Positions 1 through 12,521 of a stretch of DNA of 64,000 bases are shown here, piece by piece. A model generated the notes under the pieces. It worked only from the letters and a program-made list of their open reading frames with translations, was not told where the DNA came from and did not search any database. Made by a program: the position numbers and the translations under genes. The DNA comes from Petrolisthes cinctipes (Eukaryota; Arthropoda; Malacostraca; Decapoda; Porcellanidae), in the NCBI GenBank assembly GCA_033782935.1, contig JAWQEG010000166.1, positions 834,001 to 898,000 of the forward strand. The letters run 5' to 3'. Position 1 is the stretch's first letter. Every line of letters starts with the position of its first letter.

Positions 1-1583
1 TAATTTGAAAATACTCTAACACGTAGTAGGCATAACAGATCGCTTCTGGAACCCAAAAATATCGAATTTTCGGGTGTTTTGAGCGTGAATTTGAGATATA
101 AACGGGTACAGAAGATGCATGCACATATCGACTTTTTGCACCTAAAATATCGATTTTCAACATGTTTTAGGCCTGTATTTTAAAAATACTCTAACACGAA
201 GTAGGCATGTACAGATCGCTTCTGGGACCCAAAAATATCGAATTTTCGGGTGTTTTGAGCCTAAATTTGAGATATAAACGGGTATTGAAGATGCATTCAC
301 ATATCGACTTTTTGCACCTAAAATATCGATTTTGACCATGTTTTAGGTTTGTATCTTGAAAACATTCTAGCAAGGAGTAGGCATGACAGATCGCTTCGGG
401 AACCCAAAAATATCGAATTTTCGGGTGTTTTGAGCCTGAATTTGAGATATAAACGGGTACAGAAGATACATGCACATATCGACTTTGGGCACCTAAAATA
501 TCGATTTTTAGCATGTTTTGGGCCTATATTTTCAAAATATTCTAGCACTGAGTAGGCATGCACAGATCGCAACTGGGACCCAAAAATATCGAATTTTCGG
601 GTGTTTTTAGCCTAAATTTGAGATATAAACGAGTTCTGAAGATGCATGCACATATCGACTTTTTGCACCTAAAATATCGATTTTTAGCATTTTTTTGCCC
701 TATATTTTGAATATATTCTAGCATTAAATAGGCATGTACAGATCACCTTAATTGGGACCCAAAAATATCGAATTTTCGAGTGTTTTGAGCATGAATTTGG
801 GATATAAACGGTTACAGAAGATGCATACACCTATCGACTTTAGGCACATAAAATATCGATTTTCAGCATGTTTTAGGCCTGTATTTTGAAAATACTCTAA
901 CAAGGAGTAGACATGTATAGATCGCTTTAGGGACCAAAAAATATCAAATTTTCTGGTGTTTTGAGCCTGAATTTGGGTTATAACCGTGTACAGAAGATGC
1001 ATGCACATATCGACTTTTTGCAATTAAAATATAGATTTTTAGCATATTTTGGGCTTATATTTTGAAAATATTCTAGCACTGAGTAGGCATGTAGAGATCG
1101 CTTCTGGGATACAAAAATATCGAATTTTCGGAAGATTTGAGCATGAATTTGAGATATAAACGTGTACAGAAGATGCATACACATATTGACATTAGGCTCC
1201 TAAAAAATATCGATTTTCAGTAGGTTTTGGGCCTGTATATTGAAAATACTCTAACACGGAGTAGGTATGTACAGATCGCTTCTGGGGTCCAAAAATATCG
1301 AATTTTCGGGTGTTTTAAGCCTGAATTTATGATATAAACGGGTACAGAAGATGCATACACATATCGACTTTGGGCACCTAAAATATTGATTTTCAGCATG
1401 TTTTGGGCCCGTATTTTGAAAATACTCTAACACGGAGTAGGCATGACAGATCGCTTCTGGAACCCAAAAATATCGAATTTTCGAGTGTTTTCAGCCTGAA
1501 TTTGAGATATAAACGGGTACAGAAGATACATGCACATATCGACTTTGGGCACCTAAAATATCGATTTTTAGCATGTTTTGGGC

Positions 1584-1926
1584 CTATATTTTCAAAATAT
1601 TCAAGCACTGAGTAGGCATGCACAGATCGCTACTGGGACCCCAAAATATCGAATTTTCGGGTGTTTTGAGCCTAAATTTGAGATATAAACGGGTACTGAA
1701 GATGCATGCACATATCGACTTTTTGCACCTAAAATATCGATTTTGACCATGTTTTAGGTTTGTATCTTGAAAACATTCTAGCAAGGAGTAGGCATGTACA
1801 GATCGCTTCTGGTACCCTAAGAAAACGAATTTTCGGGTGTTTTGAGCCTGAATTTGAGATATAAACGGGTACAGATAATGCATGCACATATGGACATTGG
1901 GCACCCAAAATATCGATTTTTAGCAT
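1584..1926. repeat. Two-monomer segment repeated 880 bp downstream (copy 1)
   Basis: This segment shares the rare variants CTGGTACCCTAA, CAGATAATGCATGC and CATATGGACATTGGGC with 2464-2806, exactly five monomers downstream. Substitutions separate the copies, so the duplication is older than those in zone 2. Confidence 0.75.
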
Positions 1927-2463
1927 GTTTTGGGCCTATATTTGGAAAATATTCTAGCACTGAGTAGGCATGTACAGATCGCTTCTAGAACCCAAAAAAA
2001 TCGAATTTTCGGAAGTTTTGAACCTGAATTTGGGATATAAACGGATACAGAAGATGCATACACATATTGACTTTGGACACCCAAAATATCGATTTTCAGC
2101 ATGTTTTGGGCCTGTATTTTGAAAATACTCTAAGACGGAGTATGCATGTACAGATCGCTTCTAGGACACAAAAATATCGAATATTCGGGTGTTTTGAGCC
2201 TGAATTTGAGATATAAACGGGTTCAAATGATGCATGCATATATTGACTTTGGGCACCCAAAATATCCATTTTTAGCATTTTTTTGGCCTATATTTTGAAA
2301 ATATTCTAGCACTGAGTAGGCATGTACAGATCACCTTTGGGACCCAAAAATATCGAATTTTCGGGTGTTTTGAGCATGAATTTGGGATATAAACGGGTAC
2401 AGAAGATGCATACACCTATCGACTTTAGCCACATAAAATATTGATTTTCAGCATGTTTTGGGC

Positions 2464-2806
2464 CTGTATTTTGAAAATACTCTAACAAGGAGTAGACATG
2501 TATAGATCGCTTTAAGGACCAAAAAATATCAAATTTTATGGTGTTTTGAGCCCAAATTTGGGTTATAACAGTGTACAGAAGATGCATGCACATATCGACT
2601 TTTTGCAACTAAAATATAGATTTTTAGCATGTTTTGGGCTCATATTTTGAAAATATTCTAGCAAGGAGTAGGCATGTACAGATCGCTTCTGGTACCCTAA
2701 AAAAACGAATTTTCGGGTGTTTTGAGCCTGAATTTGTGATATAAACGGGTACAGATAATGCATGCACATATGGACATTGGGCACCCAAAATATCGATTTT
2801 TATCAT
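2464..2806. repeat. Two-monomer segment repeated from 880 bp upstream (copy 2)
   Basis: Second copy of the segment at 1584-1926, with the same rare variants (CTGGTACCCTAA, GATAATGCATGC, TATGGACATTGG). It differs at several sites, for instance TTTTTATCATG in place of TTTTTAGCATG. Confidence 0.75.
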
Positions 2807-3494
2807 GTTTTGGAACTATATTTTGAAAATATTCTAGCACTGAGTAGGCATGTACAGATCTCTTCTGGGACCCAAAAATATCGAATTTTCGGGTGTTTTG
2901 AGCCTAAAATTGAGATATAAACGGGCTCTGAAGATGCATGCACATATCGACTTTTTGCACCTAAAATATCGATTTTCAACATGTTTTGGGCTTGTACTTT
3001 GAAAATACTCTAACACGGCGTAGGCATGTACAGATCGCTTCTGGGACCCCAAAATATCGAATTTTCGGGTGTTTTGAGCCAGAATTTCAGATATAAACGG
3101 GTACTGATGATGCATGCACATATCGACTTTTGGAACCGAAAATATCGATTTTTAGCATGTTATTGGCCTATATGTTGAAAATATTCTAGCACTGAGTAGG
3201 CATGTACAGATCGCTTCTAGAACCCTAAAAAATCGAATTTTCGGATGTTTTGAACCTGAATTTGGGATATAAACGGGTTCTAAAGATGCATGCACATATC
3301 GACTTTTTGCATCTAAAATATCGATTTTAAACATGTTTTAGGCATGTATTTTAAAAATACTCTAACACGAAGTAGGCATGTACAGATCGCTTCTGGGACC
3401 CAAAAATATCGAATTTTCCGGTGTTTTGAGCCTGAATTTGAGATATAAATGGGTACAGATGATGCATGCACATATCGACTTTGGGAACCGAAAA

Positions 3495-4820
3495 TATCGA
3501 TTTTTAGCATGTTATTGACCTATATTTTGAAAATATTCTAGCACTGAGTAGGCATGTACAGATCGCATCTAGAACCCAAAAATAACGAATTTTCGGAAGT
3601 TTTAAACCTGAATTTGGGATATAAACGGATACAGAAGATGCATACACATATTGACTTTGGACACCTAAAATACCGATTTTCAGCATGTTTTAGGCCTGTA
3701 TTTTGAAAATACACTAACACGGAGTAAGCATGTACAGTTCGCTTCTGGGATCTAAAAATATAGAATTTTCGGGATTTTTGAGCCTGAATTTGAGATATAA
3801 ACGGGTATTGCAGATGCACGCACATATCGACTTTTTGCACCTAATATATCGATTTTGAGTATGTTATGGGTCTGTATCTTGAAAAACAATCTAGCAAGGA
3901 GTAGGCATGTACAGATCGCTTCAGGGACCCAAAAATATTGAATTTCGGGTGTTTTGAGCCTGAATTTGAGATATAAACGGGTACAGAAGTTGAATGCACT
4001 TATCGATTTTGGACACCTAAAATATCGATTTTTAGCATGTTTTTGGCCTATATTTTAAAAATATTCTAGCACTGAGTAGGCATGTACAGATCGCTTATGG
4101 GACCCAAAAATATTGAATTATCCGGTGTTTTGAGAATGAATTTGAGATATAAACGGGTACAGAAGATGCATGCACATATCGACTTTGGGCACCCAAAATA
4201 TCGATTTTTAGCATGTTTCGGGCCTGTATTATGAAAATACTCTAACACGGAGTATGCATGTACAGATCGCTTCTAGGACACAAAAATATCGAATTTTCGG
4301 GTTTTTTCAGCCTCAATATGAGATATAAACGGGTACAGAAGATGCATACACATATTGACTTTGGGCAACTAAAATATCGATTTTAGCATGTTTTGGGCCT
4401 ATATTATCAAAATATTCTAGCACTAAATAGGCATGCACATATCGCTACTAGGACCCAAAAATATCGAATTTTCGAGAGTTTTGAGCCTAAATTTGAGATA
4501 TAAACGGGTTTTGAAGATGCATGCACATATTGACTTTTTGCACCTAAAATATCGATTTTCAATATGTTTTAGGCCTGTATATTGAAAATACTCTAACACG
4601 AAGTAGGCATGTACTGATCGCTTCTGGGACCCAAAAACATCTAATTTTCGGGTGTTTTGAGCATGAATTTGAGATATAAACGGGTACTTAAGATGCATGC
4701 ACATATCGACTTTTTGCACCTACAATATCGATTTTAACCATGTTTTAGGTCTGTATCTTGAAAACATTCTAGTAAGGAGTAGGCATGTACAGATCGCTTC
4801 TGGTACCCCAAAAAAACGAA
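3495..4820. repeat. Block P, copy 1 (one monomer short)
   Basis: This block recurs near-identically at about 8070-9571, 20746-22247 and 29900-31401. Against the 8.07 kb copy the offset is 4,575 bp up to about 3,980 and 4,751 bp from about 4,030. This copy therefore lacks exactly one 176-bp monomer, the one carrying GATCATGTTTTGGG and GGAGAATACATG (about 8,560-8,740 in copy 2). Its left edge, near 3,490, is the sharp start of the homogenised zone. Its right edge, near 4,820, is a join inside one monomer between a CTGGTACCCC-type half B and a CGGGAGTTTTAAGCC-type half B. Confidence 0.85.
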
Positions 4821-7800
4821 TTTTCGGGAGTTTTAAGCCTGAATTTGGGATATAAACGGGTACAGAAGATGCATACACATATCGACTTTGGGCACCTAAA
4901 ATATTGATTTTCAGCATGTTTTGGGCCCGTATTTTGAAAATACTCTAACACGGAGTAGGCATGACAGATCGCTTCTGGAACCCAAAAATATCGAATTATC
5001 GGGTGTTTTGAGCCTGAATTTGAGATATAAACGGGTACAGAAGATACATGCACAAATCGACTTTGGGCACCTAAAATATCGATTTTTAGCATGTTTTGGC
5101 CCTATATTTTCAAATTATTCTAGCACTGAGTAGGCATGCACAGATCGCTACTGGGACCCAAAAATATCGAATTTTCGGGTGTTTTGAGCCTAAATTTGAG
5201 ATATAAACGGGTTCTAAAGATGCATGCACATATCGACTTTGGGCACCCAAAATATCGATTTTAAGCATGTTTTGGCCCTGTATTTTGAAAATACTCTTAC
5301 ACGGAGTAGGCATGTACAGATCGCTTCTAGGACACAAACATATCGAATTCTCGGGTGTTTTGAGCCTTAATTTGAGATATAAACGGGTAAAGATGATGCA
5401 TGCTCATATGGACTTTGGGCACCCAAAATATCGATTTTTAGCATGTTTTGGGCCTATATTTTGAAAATATTCTAGCACTGAGTAGGCATGTACAGATCGC
5501 TTCTTGGACCCAAAAATATCGAATTTTCGGGTATTTTAAGCCTGAATTTGCGATATAAACGAGTACAGAAGATGCATACACATATTGACTTTGGGCACCT
5601 ATTATATCGATTTTCAACATGTTTTCGGCCTATATTTTGATAATATTCTAGCATTGAGTAGGCATGTACAGATCGCTTCTGTGACCCAAAAATATCGAAT
5701 TTTCGGGTGTTTTGAGCCTGAATTTGAGATATAAACGGGTACAGAAGATGCATACACATATCGACTTTGGGCAACTAAAATATCGATTTTTAGCATGTTT
5801 TGGGCCTATATTTTCAAAATATTCTAGCTCTGAGTAGGCATGTTAAGATCGCTTATGGGACCCAAAAATATCGAATTTTCGGTTGTTTTGAGCCTGAATT
5901 TGGGATATAAACGGGTACAGAATATGCATAAACATATTGACATTGGCCACCTGAAATATCGATTTTCAGCATGTTTTGGGCCGGTTTTTTTTTAAATACT
6001 CTAACACGGAGTAGGCATGTACATATCGCTTCTGGGACCCAAAAATATGGAATTTTCGGGTGTTTTGAGCCTGAATTTGAGATATAAACGGGTACTGAAG
6101 ATGTATGCACATATCGACTTTTTGCACCTAATATATCGATATTGACCATGTTTTGTGTCTGCATCTTGAAAACATTCTAGAAAAGAGTAGGCATGTACAG
6201 ATCGCATCTGGGAAACAAACATATCGAATTTTCTGTTGTTTTGAGCCTGAATTTGAGAAAAAAACGGGTACAGAAGATGCATGCACATATCGACTTTGGA
6301 CACCTAAAATATCGATTTTTAGCACGATTTGAGCCAATATTTTGAAAAAATTCGAGCAATGAGTAGGCATGTACAGATCGCTTCAGGGAGCCAAAAACAT
6401 AGAATTTTCGGGTGTTTTGAGCATGAATTTGGGAAATAAACGGCTACAGAAGATGCATGCACATATCAACTTTTTGCACCTAAAATATAGATTTTTAGCA
6501 TGTTTTGGGTCTACATTTTAAAAATATTCTAGCACTGAGTAGGCATGTACAGATCGCTTCTGGGACCTAAAAATATCGAATTTTCAGTTGTTTTGAGCCT
6601 GAATTTGAGATATAAACGGGTACTGAAGATGCATGCACATATCGACTTTAGACACATAAAATATCGATTTTGAGCAGGTTTTGGGCCTGTATCTTGAAAA
6701 CATTCTAGCAAGGAGTAGGCATGTACAGATCGCATCTGGGACCCAAAAATATCGATTTTTCGGGTGTTTTGAGCCTGAATTTGAGATATAGACGGGTACA
6801 GAACATGCATGCATATATCGACTTTGGGCTCCGAAAATATCGATTTTTAGCATGTTTTGGGCCTATATTTTAAAAATTCTCTTACACGGAGTAGGCATTT
6901 ACAGATCGCTTATGGGACCCAAAAATATCGAATTTTCTGGTGTTTTGAGCCTGAATTTGGGTTATAAACGGGTACAGAAGATGCATACACATATTGACTT
7001 TGGGCATCTAAAATATCAATTTTCAGTATGTCATGGGCCTATATTTTGAAAATATTCTAGCACTGAGTAGGCATATACAGATCGCTTCTGGGACTCAAAA
7101 ATATCGAATTTTCGGTTGTTTTGAGCCAGAATTTGGGATATAAACGGGTACAGAAGATGCATAAACATATTTACTTTGGCCACCTATAGTATCAATTGTT
7201 AGCATGTTTTGGTCCTGTTTTTTTAAAATACTCTAACATGGGGTAGACATGTACAGATCGCTTTTGGGACCCAAAAATATCGAATTTTCGGGTGTTTTGA
7301 GCCTGAATTTGAGATATAAACGGGTACAGAAGATAAATACACATATCGACTTTGGGTACCCAAAATATCGATTTTTAGCATGTTTTGGGCCTATATTTTC
7401 AAATTATTCTAGCACTGAGTAGGCATGTACAGATCGCTTCAGGGACCCAAAAATATCGAATTTTCGGTTGTTCTGAGCCTGAATTTGGGATATAAACGGG
7501 TACAGAATATGCATAAACATAATGACATTGGCCACCTAAAATATCGATTTTCAGCATGTTTTGGTCATGTTTTTTTAAAATACTCTAACACGGAGTAGGC
7601 ATGTACATATCGCTTCTGGGACACAAAAATATCGAATTTTCGGGTGTTTTGAGCCTGAATTTGAGATATAAACGGGTACTGAAGATGCATGCACATATCG
7701 ACTTTTTGCACCTAAAATATCGATTTTTAACATATTTTGGGCATGTATTTTGTAAATACTCTAACACGGAGTAGGCATGTACAGATCGCTTCTGGGACCC

Positions 7801-10800
7801 AAAAAAATCGAATTTTCGGGTGTTTTGAGCCTGAATTTGGGATATAAAAGGGTACTGAAGATGCATACACATATTGAATGTGGCCACCAAAAATATCGAT
7901 TTTTAGCATGTTTTGGGTCTATATTTTAAAAATATTCTAGCACTGAGTAGGCATGTACAGATCGCTTCTTGGACCCAAAAAAATTGAATTTCCGGGTGTT
8001 TTGAACCTGAATTTGAGATATAAACGGGTTCTGAAGATGCATGCACATATCGACTTTTTGCACCTAAAATATCGATTTTTAGCATGTTATTGACCTATAT
8101 TTTGAAAATATTCTAGCACTGAGTAGGCATGTACAGATCGCATCTAGAACCCAAAAATATCGAATTTTCGGAAATTTTAAACCTGAATTTGGGATATAAA
8201 CGGATACAGAAGATGCATACACATATTGACTTTGGACACCTAAAATACCGATTTTCAGCATGTTTTAGGCCTGTATTTTGAAAATACACTAACACGGAGT
8301 AAGCATGTACAGTTCGCTTCTGGGATCTAAAAATATAGAATTTTCGGGATTTTTGAGCCTGAATTTGAGATATAAACGGGTATTGCAGATGCACGCACAT
8401 ATCGACTTTTTGCACCTAATATATCGATTTTGAGTATGTTATGGGTCTGTATCTTGAAAAACAATCTAGCAAGGAGTAGGCATGTACAGATCGCTTCAGG
8501 GACCCAAAAATATTGAATTTCGGGTGTTTTGAGCCTGAATTTGAGATATAAACGGGTACAGAAGATGCATGCACATATCGACTTTGGGCACCCAAAATAT
8601 CGATTTTGATCATGTTTTGGGCCTGTATTTTGAAAATACTCTAACACGGAGAATACATGTACAGATCGCTTCTGGGACCCAAAAATATCGAATTTTCGGG
8701 TGTTTTGAACCTGAATTTGAGATATAAACGGGTACAGAAGTTGAATGCACTTATCGATTTTGGACACCTAAAATATCGATTTTTAGCATGTTTTTGGCCT
8801 ATATTTTAAAAATATTCTAGCACTGAGTAGGCATGTACAGATCGCTTATGGGACCCAAAAATATTGAATTATCCGGTGTTTTGAGAATGAATTTGAGATA
8901 TAAACGGGTACAGAAGATGCATGCACATATCGACTTTGGGCACCCAAAATATCGATTTTTAGCATGTTTCGGGCCTGTATTATGAAAATACTCTAACACG
9001 GAGTATCCATGTACAGATCGCTTCTAGGACACAAAAATATCGAATTTTCGGGTTTTTTGAGCCTCAATATGAGATATAAACGGGTACAGAAGATGCATAC
9101 ACATATTGACTTTGGGCAACTAAAATATCGATTTTAGCATGTTTTGGGCCTATATTATCAAAATATTCTAGCACTAAATAGGCATGCACATATCGCTACT
9201 AGGACCCAAAAATATCGAATTTTCGAGTGTTTTGAGCCTAAATTTGAGATATAAACGGGTTTTGAAGATGCATGCACATATCGACTTTTTGCACCTAAAA
9301 TATCGATTTTCAATATGTTTTAGGCCTGTATATTGAAAATACTCTAACACGAAGTAGGCATGTACTGATCGCTTCTGGGACCCAAAAACATCTAATTTTC
9401 GGGTGTTTTGAGCATGAATTTGAGATATAAACGGGTACTTAAGATGCATGCACATATCGACTTTTTGCACCTACAATATCGATTTTAACCATGTTTTAGG
9501 TCTGTATCTTGAAAACATTCTAGTAAGGAGTAGGCATGTACAGATCGCTTCTGGTACCCCAAAAAAACGAATTTTCGGGTGTTTTGAGCCTGAATTTGAG
9601 ATATAAACGGATACAGATGATGCATGCACATATGGACATTGGGCACCCAATATATCGATTTTTAGCATGTTTTGGGCCTATGTTTTGGAAATGTTCTAGC
9701 ACTGAGTAGGCATGTACAGATCTCTTCTGGGACCCAAAAATATCGAATTTTCGGAAGTTTTGAGCCTGAATTTGGAATATAAACGGGTACAGAAAATGCA
9801 TACACATATTGACTTTGGACACCTAAAATATCGATTTTCAGCATGTTTTTGGCCTGTATTTTTAAAAATACTCTAACACGGAGTAGGCATGTACAGATCG
9901 CCTTTGGGACCCAAAAATATCGAATTTTTCGGTGCTTTGAGCCTGAATTTGGGATATAAACGGGTACAGAAGATGCATACATATATTGACTTTGGGCACC
10001 TAAAATATCGATTTTCGGCATGTATTGGGCCTGTATTTTGAAAATTCTCTAACACGGAGTAGGCATCTACAGATCACTTCTGGGATCCAAAAATAACGAA
10101 TTTTCAGGTGTTTTGAGCCTGAATTTGGGATATAAATGGGTACAGAAGATGCATACGCATATTGACTTTGGGCACCTAAAATATCGATTTTTAGCATGTT
10201 TTTGGCCTGTATATTAAAAATACTCTAACACGGAGTAGGTATGTACAGATCGCTTCTGGGACCCAAAAAAATTGAATTTTCGGGTGTTTTGAAACTGAAT
10301 TTGAGATATAAACGGGTTCTGAAGATGCATGCACATATCGACTTTTTGCACCTAAAATATCGATTTTTAGCATGTTTTGGGTCTATATTTTAAAAATATT
10401 TTAGCACTGAGTCGGCATGTACAGATCGCTTCTGGGACCCAAAAAAATTGAATTTTCGGGTGTTTTGAACCTGAATTTGAGATATAAACGGGTTCTGAAG
10501 ATGCATGCACATATCGACTTTTTGCACCTAAAATATCGATTTTTAGCATGATTTGGGTCTGTATCTTGAAAACATTATAGCAAGGAGTAGGCATGTACAG
10601 ATTGCATCTGGGACCCAAAAATATCGATTTTTCGGGTGTTTTGAGCCTGAATTTGAGATATAGACGGGTACAGAACATGCATGCACATATCGACTTTGGG
10701 CTCCGAAAATATCGATTTTTAAAATGTTTTGGGCCTGTATTTTAAAAATTCTCTTACACGGAGTAGGCAGTTTCAGATCGCTTATGGGACCCAAAAATAT

Positions 10801-11924
10801 CGAATTTTCTGGTGTTTTGAGCCTGAATTTGGGTTATAAACGGGTACAGAAGATGCATACACATATTGACTTTGGGCATCTAAAATATCAATTTTCAGTA
10901 TGTCATGGGCATATATTTTGAAAATATTCTAGCACTGAGTAGGCATATACAGATGGCTTCTGGGACTCAAAAATATCGAATTTTCGGTTGTTTTGAGCCT
11001 GAATTTGGGATATAAACGGGTACAGAAGATGCATAAACATATTGACTTTGGCCACCTCTAATATCAATTGTTAGCATGTTTTGGTCCTGTTTTATTAAAA
11101 TACTCTAACATGGGGTAGGCATGTACAGATCGCTTCTGGGACCCAAAAATATCGAATTTTCGGGTGTTTTGAGCCTGAATTTGAGATATAAACGGGTACT
11201 GAGGTAGCATTCACATATCGACTTTTTGCACCTAAAATATCGATTTTGACCATGTTTGGGGTCTGTATCTTGAAAACATTCTTGCAAGGAGTAGGCATGT
11301 ACAGATCGCTTCTGGGAATCCCCCCAAAAAACGATTTTTTGTGTGTTGTGAGCCTAAATTTGAGATATAAACGGGTACTGAAGATGCATGCACATATCGA
11401 CTTTGGGCACCCAAAATATCGATTTTAAGCATGTTTTGGGCCTGTATTTTGAAAATACTCTTACACGGAGTAGGCATGTACAGATCGCTTCTAGGACACA
11501 AACATATCGAATTCTCGGGTGTTTTGAGCCTTAATTTGAGATATAAACGGGTAAAGATGATGCATGCTCATATGGACTTTGGGCACCCAAAATATCGATT
11601 TTTAGCATGTTTTGGGCCTATATTTTGAAAATATTCTAGCACTGAGTAGACATGTACAGATCGCTTCTTGGACCCAAAAATATCGAATTTTCGGGTATTT
11701 TAGGACTGAATTTGCGATATAAACGAGTACAGAAGATGCATACACATATTGACTTTGGGCACCTATTATATCGATTTTCAACATGTTTTGGGCCTATATT
11801 TTGAAAATATTCTAGCATTGAGTAGGCATGTACAGATCGCTTCTGTGACCCAAAAATATCCAATTTTCGGGTGTTTTGAGCCTGAATTTGAGATATAAAC
11901 GGGTACAGAAGATGCATACACATA
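4820..11924. repeat. 12.7-kb-offset duplication, left copy
   Basis: About 7.1 kb (40 monomers) matches 17,496-24,600 at a constant offset of 12,676 bp (72 monomers + 4 bp). Matching is near-identical along the whole length and includes rare variants such as GGTTTTTTTTTAAATAC, ACGATTTGAGCC, CAATTGTTAGCATG, ATTGAATGTGGCC and the C-run half B near 11,320. The constant offset means both copies have kept the same monomer number since duplication. One internal patch, near 9,680-9,770, is replaced in the other copy (22.35-22.44 kb). The 12,676-bp interval also contains other duplications, so the higher-order structure is nested. Confidence 0.88.
8070..9571. repeat. Block P, copy 2 (full length)
   Basis: Full version of the block, with the monomer missing from copy 1. 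Diagnostic variants in order are TGTTATTGACC, a CATCTAGAACCC box, GGAGTAAGCATGTACAGTTCG, GCAGATGCACGC, GGAGAATACATG, CAGAAGTTGAATGCAC, TTATCCGGTG, TCAATATGAG and CACTAAATAGGCATGCAC. It is copied at +12,676 bp (20.75 kb) and again 9,154 bp further (29.90 kb), with only a few substitutions per kb by eye. Confidence 0.88.
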
Positions 11925-12521
11925 TCGACTTTGGGCAACTAAAATATCGATTTTTAGCATGTTTTGGGCCTATATTTTCAAAATATTCTAGCACTGAGTA
12001 GGCATGTTAAGATCGCTTCTGGGATCCAAAAATATCGAATTTTCGGTTGTTTTGAGCCTGAATTTGGGATATAAACGGGGACAGAATATGCATAAACATA
12101 TTGACATTGGCCACCTGAAATATCGATTTTCAGCATGTTTTGGGCCTGTATTTTGAAAATACTCTAACACGGAGAATACATGTACAGATCGCTTCTGGGA
12201 CCCAAAAATATCGAATTTTCGGGTGTTTTGAACCTGAATTTGAGATATAAACGGGTACAGAAGTTGAATGCACTTATCGACTTTGGACACCTAAAATATC
12301 GATTTTTAGCATGTTTTTGGCCTAAATTTTAAAAATATTCTAGCACTGAGTAGGCATGTACAAATCGCTTATGGGACCCAAAAATATTGAATTATCCGGT
12401 GTTTTGAGAATGAATTTGAGATATAAACGGGTACAGAAGATGCATGCACATATCGACTTTGGGCACCCAAAATATCGATTTTTAGCATGTTTCGGGCCTG
12501 TATTATGAAAATATTCTAGCA

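Larger units (their letters stand above)
1..3490. repeat. Zone 1: divergent monomers at the left edge
   Basis: About 20 monomers that match one another and the rest of the array less well than zone 2 monomers do. They carry scattered private substitutions, for example TTTTGGAACC boxes and AAATAGGCATG. No near-identical copy of any multi-kb stretch was found elsewhere in the window. Weak internal order remains: a monomer pair near 750-1023 resembles one near 2306-2608 (about 1,585 bp, 9 monomers), and 1584-1926 resembles 2464-2806 (880 bp, 5 monomers). The window starts inside a monomer, at phase about 38. The first monomer also lacks one base in the GCATGTACAG box. Confidence 0.8.

Noticed and set aside
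5400..5430. Resemblance to the Arabidopsis 178-bp centromere repeat (CATATGGACTTTGG; GTGTTTTG followed by AG and GAAT)
   Set aside because: From memory, both short strings occur in that family, but their spacing there (about 57 bp) does not fit the spacing here (about 39 or 127 bp). Non-collinear short matches in A/T-rich repeats are weak evidence, so no family assignment is made.
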